A stretch of 64,000 nucleotides of DNA, from the NCBI GenBank assembly GCA_024347015.1, contig AP024889.1, forward strand, positions 434,001-498,000, in the 5' to 3' direction. The notes below the pieces were generated by a model, which was not told where the DNA came from, did not search any database, and worked only from the letters and a program-made list of their open reading frames with translations. The stretch comes from Vibrio pectenicida (GTDB lineage Bacteria > Pseudomonadota > Gammaproteobacteria > Enterobacterales > Vibrionaceae). The position numbers and the translations under genes were made by a program. Each line of letters opens with the position of its first letter. The stretch's first letter is position 1. Shown here one piece after another: positions 30,101 to 39,886 of the stretch.

Positions 30101-32318
30101 TTACAGTCTGGCTGGTGGATTCGTGTTCAAGTCTAATACCGGCAGCGTATTGCTTGTCTGTTTTTTCTTTGGCGTAAGTGTTAATCCCAAGAGATGTCGT
30201 ATCGGTAGTGGTCGTGCCTGTTGCAGATTGTCCCGCGATATTAACGTTACCGTCAGAAGAGATAGTTAGGTTGTTATCAGCGCCGACCTTGCTGCCAGAT
30301 ATACTGACGCTATCTTGGCCTCTAACAGTGAGGTTGGTGCGCGATGACAGTTCGCTTGAAGTAATACCTTGCTGTACCGCTTGGGTATTTTGGCTGTCTT
30401 TGGTGATATTAAATACCGTACCTGTACGAGTGCTATTATTGGTTGTATCTTGCGTTACAGCACCATCGATCTTCACCTTCTGAGCGGTAACATTAGCTTC
30501 CTTACCTCCAAGGGCTTCAGAACCACTAAGTTCCAGCTTGTTACCTTGGATTTCAAGATCGTTTTTCGCCTTGACTCGACTACCATTTGCGGTTTGATTA
30601 TTTTGGTTTTTATTGGTTTCTGAACCACCTCCGATACCACCCCAATAGGTACGGTCGTCAGAGTTAGTGCTAATGTTAGTGGTTTTATCCGCTCCGATAG
30701 AGACAGATTGCCCGGCCGTAATATTGACATCTCTGCTGGCAGAAATTTGAGCATTACGAGTGGTTACATTATTACCCGCATTGATATTAACGTTGTTCCC
30801 TACATTAATGACGGAAGCATTTGAGGTTTCGACAACATTATTGGTTCCCCAGCTACCTGTTCTAAGCTCTGCACCATCATTACGCTTATAGCCAGTTTCC
30901 TCAACACGGTGTTGAGTAACTGACCCAACTAGATTGACATTACCTTTTTCAGCAATAATGTTTGCATTTTGCGTTGCATCAATTTGACTACCTTTAATTA
31001 ATACATCATTAGCTGTTGCCTTAATTGAAACATTTGTTGCGCTTATTTCGGTGCCAATTGAAGTATCTTGGCTAGCTGTACGGTTATAGTCACTTCTCCA
31101 AGACATGTACCAATTATTGTCGGTTCTTTCTTGAGTATTGGTAACCGTTTGATTGGTAAGTTCGACATTTTTCCCTGTAACAGTTACATCTGTTGCTTGT
31201 ATTTCTGTTGCTTTGAGGTAAGCATTTTCACGAGCGCCAACCATGATGTTTTTACCCGAAATTGTGGTTCGATTCAGTGTCTGAGAGGTGTTTTTTGTTG
31301 ACCCCTCTTTACCGTGACGAAAGAGACTGCCACTCCGATTGCCGCTGTCTGAGTGTGATTCTGTTTGGGTATCGATTGTGCCGGAAGTTGTTACGTTTTG
31401 ACCGCTAAGGTTCACTCTTTGGGTTGTTTGATCACCAACTTGTGTAGCTTTCAATCCTAGGTCACCCTGAGCTTGGAAATCAATGTCGTTACCTTTGATT
31501 TTGCCTGAGATGTTGACGCCACTACCAATATTTGTAGAGACTAATTGGATACGACCTGACATCATGCCACCGAGTAGGTAGCTATCAATAGTCTGGTGGT
31601 CTCTGTTTTCTTCGGTTTGTTCTACTGCGGCAGTTTTTAGATCACCAATGTTATTTCCTAATACAGCTCTAATCTCTTGTTTCGCTTCTATTGGGCCGTT
31701 TGCGTCAATCGATGGTGCGATAAGATTGAGAGTTTCTGCACCTCTTACACCACCTTCCAGAATGTTAAGGCGGTTTTGGTTCTTGAAGGTATTATATTTT
31801 AACCCTGATTCGGCAAATTCTTCTACTTTGCCTACTACTAGAGATGCTGCATTGGTATTAATGAAGCCACAGCCATCACAGGTGATGCCGTATGGGTTTG
31901 CTAAAATGAGGTCAGCTTGTTGTCCCAGTATCTCTTGAAAGCCCTCTAGCAATGAAGGGTTAGAAGAAATCACTTCGTTTAATATAGTGGACGCAGCAGC
32001 TTGGGTGAGATGAGGGTTGCTTGCCACAAGCTGCTGCAAAATTTGAGATTGCGCAGCTTGTTGTGCATTGTTTAATACAGCCCCTGCCACAGTGACATTA
32101 TATTCATTGTATTGGTTATACGAAATGCCACTGCCATCAGGCGCTGCAATGTCGACTACAGGGGTATCGCCAATATGGCTTACCGCTGTATTGGTGCTGC
32201 CTGATTCTACAATTGCACTGTAAGCTGGTGTACTAATTGGCAATGAAAAGAGTGCGAGCATAATAGAATACTTAAGCATGCCCTGACAAGAAAGTTTAAA
32301 GTTATGGCTTGATTTCAT
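27150..32318 (-). CDS. Filamentous haemagglutinin-like TpsA exoprotein
   Basis: Secreted two-partner-system protein of 1722 residues. A signal peptide (about 1-35, ending PAYSA) is followed by the TPS secretion domain (about 36-290), with GISYNQYNEYNV and the hallmark motifs NPHL (101-104) and NPYGI (141-145). About 1200 residues of degenerate beta-helix repeats come next, rich in Asn, Thr, Gly, Ser and Gln, as in haemagglutinin repeat domains. The last 170 residues include a short non-repeat part with EFAWWYNGKKEDVKYKY. No VENN motif, pretoxin or toxin domain is visible and no immunity-like gene lies between the stop and the terminator. An adhesin or biofilm role is more likely than contact-dependent inhibition. 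tpsB lies 46 bases upstream in the same operon. Confidence 0.9.
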   Translation of the reverse strand: MKSSHNFKLSCQGMLKYSIMLALFSLPISTPAYSAIVESGSTNTAVSHIGDTPVVDIAAPDGSGISYNQYNEYNVTVAGAVLNNAQQAAQSQILQQLVASNPHLTQAAASTILNEVISSNPSLLEGFQEILGQQADLILANPYGITCDGCGFINTNAASLVVGKVEEFAESGLKYNTFKNQNRLNILEGGVRGAETLNLIAPSIDANGPIEAKQEIRAVLGNNIGDLKTAAVEQTEENRDHQTIDSYLLGGMMSGRIQLVSTNIGSGVNISGKIKGNDIDFQAQGDLGLKATQVGDQTTQRVNLSGQNVTTSGTIDTQTESHSDSGNRSGSLFRHGKEGSTKNTSQTLNRTTISGKNIMVGARENAYLKATEIQATDVTVTGKNVELTNQTVTNTQERTDNNWYMSWRSDYNRTASQDTSIGTEISATNVSIKATANDVLIKGSQIDATQNANIIAEKGNVNLVGSVTQHRVEETGYKRNDGAELRTGSWGTNNVVETSNASVINVGNNVNINAGNNVTTRNAQISASRDVNITAGQSVSIGADKTTNISTNSDDRTYWGGIGGGSETNKNQNNQTANGSRVKAKNDLEIQGNKLELSGSEALGGKEANVTAQKVKIDGAVTQDTTNNSTRTGTVFNITKDSQNTQAVQQGITSSELSSRTNLTVRGQDSVSISGSKVGADNNLTISSDGNVNIAGQSATGTTTTDTTSLGINTYAKEKTDKQYAAGIRLEHESTSQTVTTDAKTASSINGGNVNISSGKTATVAGSTVGGTNNVEINGENVDIVSSYDETQDDTHTTKVGVGFYYTGGIDKAGSGYEGSVDDTQTKITTSNANTSTIKSGGNIIIQANNTLTNEGSAYNAGGDVNLTANQIDNKAAVNTRTETTDAVSVGVDIGANINYSGITRPIEDGVNQVREGGVTAIPEAIASTAGSIDTPNAGIDAEVAVSNGTTTKTTTQSQVSSINGQNIKVSATQNATDQGTQYKATQSVNINADQYKNTAAVNSEVTTSDVTQGSVNVRVYTTTGKDIAVDGKGSGGNTKETQSTDNAVVSNIQAGNGVSIVSNQDLDLNGTVVDAGDGKAQLTSQSGNINVTQATNKTSQTSIGYGANAGVKAGFTKEKNNFGGSGGGNYKSTEKTENQAVTSTIAGKNGVELNSAKDVNLQGTDLVASESGNVSVTAGNNVNFNQVESSKSSSTREYSGNIELNQSMADGGKSKTLGGKIDGVYATNDQSSTTGKAGSIVGANNVDVKAGNDIYLQGTQIGSTDNKVGNVALNAGGDVTFDAQTSSEKQNGLDIRGGINATTGNVTNNESNTRTREAGANLEGSYVDENKAGQIGGTIQSTGNVSVNAQGTKGIALTGTKVAANSTTLNADNGSVSLQSAQSSEQRNNYGGSIGLNTSRTTDQNQGGNVAKSLTGVNAGIKVDIKDSLVNENANIESQQASVSSKGNVTLSGANITADNVSIQSQEGGLIVESRQDKDFAVNVEVGAGIESTTNKPAEKSQYDNIKDGFNDILSNDTAKPYKDKVTKYTDDKRLEFAWWYNGKKEDVKYKYSNIADQIDQDRENKAHKAPLWDRAAQSVGNKVDNGIQGLYKTDNKPTSGTSPSGNISVQVTDKQAVEQESGISAKQDISVQSAQATQLKGAKLESQTGTVDTGPQPVITETISDKNVSVRTNLNTDIKELGKQAFSDIKEGQTPLIGVKVEPSTSEGKVVQPTRGEASN

Positions 32319-32364
32319 AAAGTTACCTCGTAAATCATTTGTAGAACCACAATATCAAGCGGGC

Positions 32365-34056
32365 CTAAAATTCCAGCTCTAGACGGGCAAGCACCAATAC
32401 ACTTTCCTGTTTGTATTCTGGTGAATTAAGTATCCAAGCTTTACTAACCTCCAAATCAAAACTTGCTTGTTTGTATGTCGCGCGTTGACCAATACTGATA
32501 CCAACCGCCTTATCAAAACCGCTTTCCTCGATACCAGTATCTACTTGACCATAATCTAGGCCGAGACGTGGTGTGAATATCCACTCTGTCACATTAATAT
32601 CGCGGGACAGGGTATTTCGTAAGTACCAACCGTCAGATGATGATAAGTTATTGATGTCTAAGCCTCGAACTGCACTACTGTCTGAAATGCCAATCCATTC
32701 AACACCAGGTATTATGTGTTGTGAAAATTGCCCTACTAGACGATTTCGATAAAGATAAGTGTCTTCTAGCATTTTAAAGTAGTAGGAGGTGGTAATATTG
32801 CCTCGCAATTTTGTAAAGTGTTCATCAACTGCTGTACTTTCGGTGTTTGCACCGAAAAGAGATGTACCTCGATCAATCCCTATTCCTGCACTAACTACTC
32901 CAGTTGAAAGAATTCTCAAGTGGGAGTAGTCAAGAGATAAGACGGCTAGGTCCTGTGAGTTGATATCAAATTGTATGGTTTCTACGAAGTTTTTTGCTTG
33001 CTTATAATTGATTTGTCCACTGATGGTATTGATTTGATTGCCATCTCGACTGATGGTTCTATCAAGGCGCATGCCAAGCAATGAAGACCAACCGTGAATA
33101 TTTACAGTATTATTGGTGCTATTATTTTCTGTGGAATATCCTGAATAAAAACCAAAGCTGCTCAGGGTCCAATATCCATAGGGGATTGAATAGAGTGCTG
33201 ATACGGAGCGACTGTAAACTTCAGGGTTAGATTCTAGAGTTGTAGAGCCGCTTAGGCTAATGTAGTCAGACATACCAAAAGGGCTTGAATAGACAGTCAT
33301 TGCTCTTAATACATTACGGCCTGTACTTTCTTGACCATAGTTATCAATACTTGCGTTGCTATTCCAGCGAGTTGCAGGTGGGTTGATTAACTCGACAACA
33401 GTGCTCCCGCGATATTCACCGGGTAGCAAGCGCATTGAGACTTTATTACTGTGTAGTCGGTTTGCTTGATCAAGACCTTGCTCTAAATCTCTCAGATTGA
33501 GCGGTTGACCAACCAAGTCAGGGAAAAGGGTATCAATGTTTACGGTTTCGCTGGCACCTAGAATGCCTTCGATCTCGCCTTCCATTATTTCTAATCCTAG
33601 CTCACCATATACTCCGGGTTGAAGAAGTAAAACCCGAGCAGTCACATAACCTTTGCTAATATAGAGACCAGTCAATTCACGTATTAAACGGTTGACATCT
33701 TCAGCCAAAATACAGTCATTAGCTATTGGCGTGAGCTTGGCAAAGTCTTTTTCTGATAGAAGCGTTGTATCAGTGACATAAACACCAGTAATAGGTAAGC
33801 ATTTAGCCGATTCTTGTAGTACAGGGTTTCCTTCAGCAGTAACTTCTTTAAGGCCTTCTTCAGCAGGCCCTTTAGTCGGTTTTGGCTGTAATTGTTTGTT
33901 TAACTGGCGTTGATTTTCTTGCAACACACGACGGCTATTTTGATCGACTTGACTGCTAATCGGTGGATTAGCGGCTTGGCTCTTTGCAACCGCCAAAAGT
34001 GTTGCTAAAAGGATCAAGGTCGTTTTTATTGTATTTAGGTAATAAAAGTCGCGCAT
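32365..34056 (-). CDS. TpsB outer-membrane transporter (ShlB/FhaC/HecB family)
   Basis: Omp85-superfamily pore of 563 residues that secretes its TpsA partner across the outer membrane. A signal peptide (to about residue 28, SQAANPP) precedes a Gln/Arg-rich plug helix (SSQVDQNSRRVLQENQRQLNKQ). Two POTRA domains span about 80-230, including GLYISKGYVTARVLL. The 16-strand barrel fills the rest and ends in the outer-membrane signature LARLELEF. AAGGTG precedes the ATG. The gene lies immediately upstream of tpsA, the usual order. Confidence 0.92.
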   Translation of the reverse strand: MRDFYYLNTIKTTLILLATLLAVAKSQAANPPISSQVDQNSRRVLQENQRQLNKQLQPKPTKGPAEEGLKEVTAEGNPVLQESAKCLPITGVYVTDTTLLSEKDFAKLTPIANDCILAEDVNRLIRELTGLYISKGYVTARVLLLQPGVYGELGLEIMEGEIEGILGASETVNIDTLFPDLVGQPLNLRDLEQGLDQANRLHSNKVSMRLLPGEYRGSTVVELINPPATRWNSNASIDNYGQESTGRNVLRAMTVYSSPFGMSDYISLSGSTTLESNPEVYSRSVSALYSIPYGYWTLSSFGFYSGYSTENNSTNNTVNIHGWSSLLGMRLDRTISRDGNQINTISGQINYKQAKNFVETIQFDINSQDLAVLSLDYSHLRILSTGVVSAGIGIDRGTSLFGANTESTAVDEHFTKLRGNITTSYYFKMLEDTYLYRNRLVGQFSQHIIPGVEWIGISDSSAVRGLDINNLSSSDGWYLRNTLSRDINVTEWIFTPRLGLDYGQVDTGIEESGFDKAVGISIGQRATYKQASFDLEVSKAWILNSPEYKQESVLVLARLELEF

Positions 34057-34532
34057 ACAACACCTTATGACTGCTTTGACTGAGCATATAAAGTTAAAGT
34101 CACTATTGACTCATTGGTTTTGTCTATTGAAAACGACAATAATTGATACTTTTCATTTATTGCAAGCTAACACAACTATCAACAATGTAAAACAAAATTA
34201 TAAGAAATTATTGTTCTTGTTTATGAAATAAATAATTCGCATAAATTATTAGCAATTAATTTTGTATTGATATGTATGATGATTATTAATTTAATGTGGT
34301 GCTGTTTGATTTATTTAGGTAATGCTTTTTGGGAGCCTGACTCATAAATAAGGGAGGATAAAAATTAATTGAACATTGTTTATAGCTTGTAAGTAACTTG
34401 ATTTCTGAACTCAAATCTCAATTTATTCGATAGGTAAATGACAAAATAGTTAAATATAACAAAATCATTCATCTTCCATTCAGTCATTAAACGTTAGATT
34501 GGACACCATTACTTACCAAGTAGGAAATAACA
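34057..34532. other. AT-rich divergent region, tpsBA and ygiW
   Basis: These 476 bases are strongly AT-rich with many A and T tracts, the type of sequence silenced by H-NS in Vibrio. They must contain the promoters of tpsB (minus) and ygiW (plus). No specific operator or small gene could be supported. Confidence 0.4.
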
Positions 34533-34901
34533 ATGAAAAGCAAATTACTCATCTCTATACTCGCGCTTTCGGCTTCAGCTACTGCATATGCGCAAGGTTT
34601 TGACGGTCCTCAAGGTACCGCTGGTTTTAATGGTCCTAGCCAAGGTATCTCAACAGTTCAGCAAGCGATGGAGGCGAGAGACGATACTCCTGTAACTCTA
34701 ACAGGGAATATTAAAGCTTTTTTAGGTGGGGAAATGTATACCTTTAGTGATGCTACTGGAGAGATCACAGTAGAGATTGATCAAGACAAGTGGTTGGGGC
34801 AAAACGCAACTCCTGACAATCAAGTCCAGATCTCAGGTGAAGTTGATAAAGAGCTATTAGGTGCGACTAAGATTGACGTTAAAGCAGTCAAGGTGTTGTG
34901 A
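34533..34901 (+). CDS. ygiW: YgiW/YdeI-family periplasmic OB-fold stress protein
   Basis: Periplasmic BOF (bacterial OB-fold) protein of 122 residues. It has a signal peptide (MKSKLLISILALSASATAYA) and a GF-rich linker (QGFDGPQGTAGFNGPSQG). The OB fold includes TVQQAMEARDDTPVTLTGNIKAFLGGEMYTFSDATGEITVEID, IDQDKW and VQISGEVDKE. Family members are induced by peroxide, metals or antimicrobial peptides and often lie beside a QseBC-type two-component system. No such system follows here, only a decayed mini-ORF. AGTAGGAAATAACA precedes the start. Confidence 0.9.
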   Translation: MKSKLLISILALSASATAYAQGFDGPQGTAGFNGPSQGISTVQQAMEARDDTPVTLTGNIKAFLGGEMYTFSDATGEITVEIDQDKWLGQNATPDNQVQISGEVDKELLGATKIDVKAVKVL

Positions 34902-34925
34902 ACCTCTGCTTAAAAATTGGTAATG

Positions 34926-34993
34926 TTAACCTCTAGGCCTAGTTGATGATTGCTCTTTAAAGGACAAATTATTTGTGGCTTGTTAGAGGTTAA
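34926..34993 (+). promoter_or_regulatory. Inverted repeat covering the ribosome binding site of the following mini-ORF
   Basis: TTAACCTCTA (34926-34935) and TAGAGGTTAA (34984-34993) are exact complements separated by 48 bases. The right arm contains AGAGG, the likely ribosome binding site of the ATG at 34996. In RNA the hairpin would hide that site. Whether this is regulation or chance is not known. Confidence 0.4.
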
Positions 34994-34995
34994 TA

Positions 34996-35088
34996 ATGAA
35001 ACAACTAATCGTTGCGATACATAACAAATAGTTTGATCGCAAAATACTGCTCAGCATTTTATTGGTCGCTATTTTACTGCTAGTTTGA
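34996..35088 (+). pseudogene. Stop-interrupted mini-ORF after ygiW, possible sensor-kinase remnant
   Basis: From the ATG the frame reads MKQLIVAIHNK, then TAG, then continues in frame as FDRKILLSILLVAILLLV to TGA. The second part looks like the first membrane helix of a sensor kinase. YgiW-type genes often sit beside QseBC-like systems, so this may be the remnant of a deleted kinase gene. Alternatives are an 11-residue leader peptide or chance. The sequence from here to ispB holds no other supportable gene, only a 7-bp hairpin (35190-35207). Confidence 0.4.
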
Positions 35089-35224
35089 AAAAGCGGGGAA
35101 GATGTATTACTAGCTAAAGCAAAGCATAGACTTAGTCAGGTTAGTAATTATGCAGTCGGTAAACCTTCGTATTGCTGCGGTGAAGATGATGGGAACTTAG
35201 GTTCCCACTATCTATATATTAGAT

Positions 35225-36196
35225 TTATTTGCTACGATGCACAGACATATGAGCGAGTGTCACCAAGGCCTGCTTGTAGGGTGATTCGGGTAAGATGTTC
35301 AATTCTGTAATGGCTTTATCAGCTTCTTGGTAAGCTTTCTCTCTGGTATAATCCAAGGCACCAGTTTGTTTGAGCGTTGCCATGATAGCATCGAGCTTTT
35401 CCATGCCATTGGCTTTTTCAATAGCTTCTCTTATCATACCTTTCTGCGTAGGATTACCTTTATCCATCGCGTATAGAAGGGGCAGAGTGGGTTTACCTTC
35501 CGCGAGATCATCTCCGACATTTTTGCCCATTTCTTTGCCGTCAGAGGTGTAGTCCATGACATCGTCAATCAATTGGAATGCAGTACCTAGATATTTACCA
35601 TAGTTTTGTAAAGCAGTTTCAACATTACTTGGCGCATCGTTGAGTATTGCACCTATTTGGGTTGCAGTCTCAAACAGACGAGCTGTTTTGGAGTAAATTA
35701 CCTGCATGTAACTATCTTCAGTTGTGTCAGGATTATTACAGTTCATCAGTTGTAGGACTTCACCTTCAGCAATGATGTTGACAGCATCACTCATTAATTT
35801 GAGGATACGCATGGAGCCTAATTCCGTCATCATCTGGAAAGAGCGGGTATAGATAAAGTCACCAACTAGAACACTAGCAGCGTTACCAAATGCGGCATTT
35901 GCCGTCGCTTTACCACGACGCATGTTAGATTCATCAACCACATCATCGTGAAGTAACGTGGCAGTATGGATAAATTCAATAAAGGCTGCTGCAGTAGTAT
36001 GTGCTTGCCCTTGATAGCCTAATGCACGGGCGGATAGTACAGCTAAGAGAGGGCGAATACGTTTGCCACCGCCACTCACTATGTAAAACCCTAACTGATT
36101 AATTAAAGAAACGTCAGAGTTGAGTTGAGCGTAAATTGTTTCATTCACTTTTACCATATCGTTGGCAGTAAGTGTTTGGATAGCTTTAAAATCCAT
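35225..36196 (-). CDS. ispB: Octaprenyl diphosphate synthase
   Basis: Builds the polyprenyl side chain of ubiquinone and menaquinone by adding isopentenyl diphosphate to farnesyl diphosphate. The ATG at 36196 gives MDFKAIQTLTANDMVKVNE and 323 residues (E. coli 323). The frame opens upstream to 36307, but that extension is not family-like. The aspartate-rich motifs LLHDDVVD and LIDDVMDY are present, with GGGKRIRP at the N-side. It is divergent from rplU, the conserved arrangement in enterics and vibrios. Confidence 0.96.
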   Translation of the reverse strand: MDFKAIQTLTANDMVKVNETIYAQLNSDVSLINQLGFYIVSGGGKRIRPLLAVLSARALGYQGQAHTTAAAFIEFIHTATLLHDDVVDESNMRRGKATANAAFGNAASVLVGDFIYTRSFQMMTELGSMRILKLMSDAVNIIAEGEVLQLMNCNNPDTTEDSYMQVIYSKTARLFETATQIGAILNDAPSNVETALQNYGKYLGTAFQLIDDVMDYTSDGKEMGKNVGDDLAEGKPTLPLLYAMDKGNPTQKGMIREAIEKANGMEKLDAIMATLKQTGALDYTREKAYQEADKAITELNILPESPYKQALVTLAHMSVHRSK

Positions 36197-36352
36197 TGTA
36201 AATCCGAGTAAAGTTAGAACTTTTAAGGTCTGCTTATCATTTTTATTGGTAGATAATACACTAAAAAACGTTGATAAATACACGTCTAAAAGGCATGATC
36301 GCCGCACTTTTATTTGGCGATTAGCTTTTCGCCAACTTTTTAAAAATATGGC

Positions 36353-36381
36353 TTGTCATAGGTGAATCTCTTCTGTAGAAT
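36353..36381 (+). promoter_or_regulatory. Sigma-70 promoter of rplU-rpmA
   Basis: TTGTCA (36353-36358) and TAGAAT (36376-36381) are separated by exactly 17 bases. The transcript would start about 80 bases before rplU. It lies in the ispB-rplU divergent region. Confidence 0.75.
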
Positions 36382-36465
36382 CTGCGCCCTATTGATGATT
36401 AGTTTAGCGCACACCCATGATGTATAGAATACACATAAGGCTGTGCGGAAAAAGCGGAGTAAGAT

Positions 36466-36777
36466 ATGTACGCTGTTTTCCAATCTGGTGGTAAACAACA
36501 CCGTGTAAGTGAAGGTCAAACTCTTCGCTTAGAGAAATTAGACGTAGAAACTGGTGCAACTGTAGAGTTCGAAAAAGTTCTTTTAGTTGCTAATGGTGAA
36601 GACGTTAAAGTTGGCGCTCCTCTTTTAGAGGGTGGCAAAGTAGTTGCTGAAGTAGTACAACACGGTCGTGGCGACAAAGTTAAAGTCGTTAAATTCCGTC
36701 GTCGTAAGCACTCTCGTAAGCAACAGGGTCATCGTCAGTGGTTCACTGAAGTGAAGATCACTGGTATCAACGCTTAA
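36466..36777 (+). CDS. rplU: 50S ribosomal protein L21
   Basis: Large-subunit ribosomal protein of 103 residues that binds 23S rRNA. It begins [25 protein letters not shown] and contains the signature [25 protein letters not shown]. It is followed 20 bases later by rpmA in the conserved L21-L27 operon. Codon use is of the highly expressed type. Confidence 0.98.
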   Translation: MYAVFQSGGKQHRVSEGQTLRLEKLDVETGATVEFEKVLLVANGEDVKVGAPLLEGGKVVAEVVQHGRGDKVKVVKFRRRKHSRKQQGHRQWFTEVKITGINA

Positions 36778-36797
36778 TTGATTAGGAGAGCTTAACA

Positions 36798-37055
36798 ATG
36801 GCACACAAAAAAGCTGGTGGTTCTACTCGTAACGGCCGCGATTCAGAAAGCAAACGTCTTGGTGTAAAACGCTTCGGTGGTGAATCTGTTCTTGCAGGTA
36901 ACATCATTGTTCGTCAACGTGGCACTAAGTTTCATGCTGGTACAAATGTAGGTATCGGTAAAGACCATACTTTATTCGCTCTTACCGAAGGTAAAGTGAA
37001 GTTTGAAGTTAAAGGTCCTAAGAACCGTAAATTCGTAAGTATCGAAGCTGAGTAA
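36798..37055 (+). CDS. rpmA: 50S ribosomal protein L27
   Basis: Large-subunit protein of 85 residues whose N-terminal tail reaches the peptidyl-transferase centre. It begins [28 protein letters not shown], the family signature. TAGGAGAG precedes the start. It is second gene in the rplU operon and is followed by a clear terminator. Confidence 0.98.
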   Translation: MAHKKAGGSTRNGRDSESKRLGVKRFGGESVLAGNIIVRQRGTKFHAGTNVGIGKDHTLFALTEGKVKFEVKGPKNRKFVSIEAE

Positions 37056-37095
37056 TCCTCGCTAAGAGTAAGAATTTAGGCTTCTAGCTGAATTC

Positions 37096-37127
37096 AAAAG
37101 CCCTGCCAGTTTTGGCGGGGTTTTTTA
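37096..37127 (+). terminator. Rho-independent terminator of rplU-rpmA
   Basis: CCCTGCC and GGCGGGG (37101-37107 and 37114-37120) form a 7-bp stem with one T-G pair, flanked by AAAAG and a TTTTTT tract. Confidence 0.88.
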
Positions 37128-37330
37128 TTTAGAGTACTAGGGAGTTGATACTAAGATGCTTTAGATAAAGCCCCTTAGTATATTTCCTAAAATAGCAGAA
37201 CTACCTGAGCACTATGGTGATCGAGCCGAAGTGGGAGTCTGCTAGAATTTATATCATTCATACTATGCCAATTAGCTCTATGAATGAAGTTTGCAACGCA
37301 ACTACGTGATGTAGCAAGTGGGCGGAGTAA

Positions 37331-38506
<1,176 letters not shown>

Positions 38507-38523
38507 CTCACACCTTTGAACTT

Positions 38524-38557
38524 AAGCCGCAATGTGATTTATATTGCGGCTTTTTTA
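38524..38557 (+). terminator. Rho-independent terminator of obgE
   Basis: AAGCCGCAAT and ATTGCGGCTT form a 10-bp stem around a 9-base loop, followed by a T run. Confidence 0.9.
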
Positions 38558-38626
38558 TTGTAATCAGATTACTGTTACTAACAATAAGCCATAGCCGTGA
38601 GCATACAAAGGAGTTGAATCCCTATT

Positions 38627-39394
38627 ATGTTATGTAAACAAAACAGTGCTTCTCGTTTTATCGTCCAAACAGGGCAGATGTTACTTGCACATGGCGCAGA
38701 AAGTACACTGGTTGCTGATATTACACGGCGTATTGGATTAGCTGTGGGAATGGATGAGGTTGAAGTGTCACTTTCGGCAAGCTCATTAGTCGTCACGACA
38801 ATTTATCAGCAACATTGTATTACGACGGTGCGTCGTAGCCCTGATCGTGGTATCAACATGCAGGTAGTTACTCAGATCCAGAGAATTTGTATCATGCTGG
38901 AAAGAGGGATTATCGATCTCCACTTAGCTCAGTGCAAGTTGGAGAAAATTAGCCCTAAACGTTATAACCGCTGGCTAGTGATGGGTATGATAGGCTTGTC
39001 ATGTGCTGCTTTTAGCCGTTTAGCTGGAGGTGACTGGGTAGTATTTTTTATGACTTTTATAGCTTCTTCTATCGGTATGTTTGTTCGACAGGAAATTGCT
39101 AATCGCCATTTTAATCCGCTAATGAACTTTGCAGTCACTGCGTTTGTGACCACAGTTATTTCCGCTCAGGCAGTCATCTACCAACTGGGTAATTTACCTT
39201 CCGTCGTTATGGCTTCTTCAGTGCTGATGTTAGTACCTGGCTTTCCTCTTATAAATGCTGTGGCAGATATGCTCAAAGGTTATATCAATATGGGGATTGC
39301 AAGATTTGTTATGGCTAGTTTACTTACTTTAGCGACTTGTTTAGGCATAGTTGCAGCGATGAGTTTAGTGGGAGTATGGGGATGGCTCCTATGA
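38627..39394 (+). CDS. yjjP: YjjP subunit of a ThrE-type exporter
   Basis: ThrE-family inner-membrane protein of 255 residues; YjjP with YjjB forms a dicarboxylate (succinate) exporter in E. coli. The N-terminal soluble part (MLLAHGAESTLVADITRRIGLAVGMDEVEVSLSASSLVVTT) is the family signature. About five membrane helices follow from residue 116, with a conserved LMLVPGFPLINAVADM. Its TGA overlaps the ATG of the next gene, so the two are translationally coupled. Confidence 0.88.
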   Translation: MLCKQNSASRFIVQTGQMLLAHGAESTLVADITRRIGLAVGMDEVEVSLSASSLVVTTIYQQHCITTVRRSPDRGINMQVVTQIQRICIMLERGIIDLHLAQCKLEKISPKRYNRWLVMGMIGLSCAAFSRLAGGDWVVFFMTFIASSIGMFVRQEIANRHFNPLMNFAVTAFVTTVISAQAVIYQLGNLPSVVMASSVLMLVPGFPLINAVADMLKGYINMGIARFVMASLLTLATCLGIVAAMSLVGVWGWLL

Positions 39395-39864
39395 CGTTTT
39401 ACCAGTTATTGACAGGGCTTCTGAACGATATGATATTTGCCTCCATTCCTGCTGTAGGCTTTGCTCTGGTTTTCAATGTCCCACAGAAAGCGCTGTCCTA
39501 TTGTGCCATTGGTGGAGCCCTTGGACATGGTTCGCGTTATCTGATGATGCATTTTAGTCTGCCGATTGAATGGGCGACTTTCTTTGCGGCAATATTAGTC
39601 AGCTTGATTGGTATACATTGGTCGCATCGTTTTATGGCGCACCCTAAAGTATTTACAGTAGCAGCTCTGATCCCCATGGTTCCGGGAGTGTTCGCATATA
39701 AAGCTATGATTGCACTGGTTGAGCTTAACCATAAAGGTTACAGTGACCAATTGTTTGCCGCTTTGTTAGAAAATTTTCTAAAAGCCATGTTTATTATTAT
39801 GGGATTAGCCGTTGGCTTAGCGATGCCTGGGTTGTTATTCTATCGCCGCAAACCTATTGTTTGA
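39391..39864 (+). CDS. yjjB: YjjB subunit of a ThrE-type exporter
   Basis: The 157-residue partner of YjjP, made of about five membrane helices and matching the C-terminal ThrE_2 domain. The true start is the ATG at 39391 (MTFYQLLTGLLNDMIFASIPAVGFAL), which overlaps the yjjP stop as ATGA; the open frame upstream is an artefact. The conserved LIPMVPGVFAYKAM segment is present. ThrE in actinobacteria is a single fused protein, so this is the split form. Confidence 0.9.
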   Translation: MTFYQLLTGLLNDMIFASIPAVGFALVFNVPQKALSYCAIGGALGHGSRYLMMHFSLPIEWATFFAAILVSLIGIHWSHRFMAHPKVFTVAALIPMVPGVFAYKAMIALVELNHKGYSDQLFAALLENFLKAMFIIMGLAVGLAMPGLLFYRRKPIV

Positions 39865-39886
39865 GAGTTATTTAGGAGTAGTAGTA

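Noticed and set aside
29157..30623. Several plus-strand ORFs of 60-100 codons antisense to tpsA.
   Set aside because: They arise from the repetitive Asn/Thr-rich tpsA sequence read in reverse and have no ribosome binding sites or domains.
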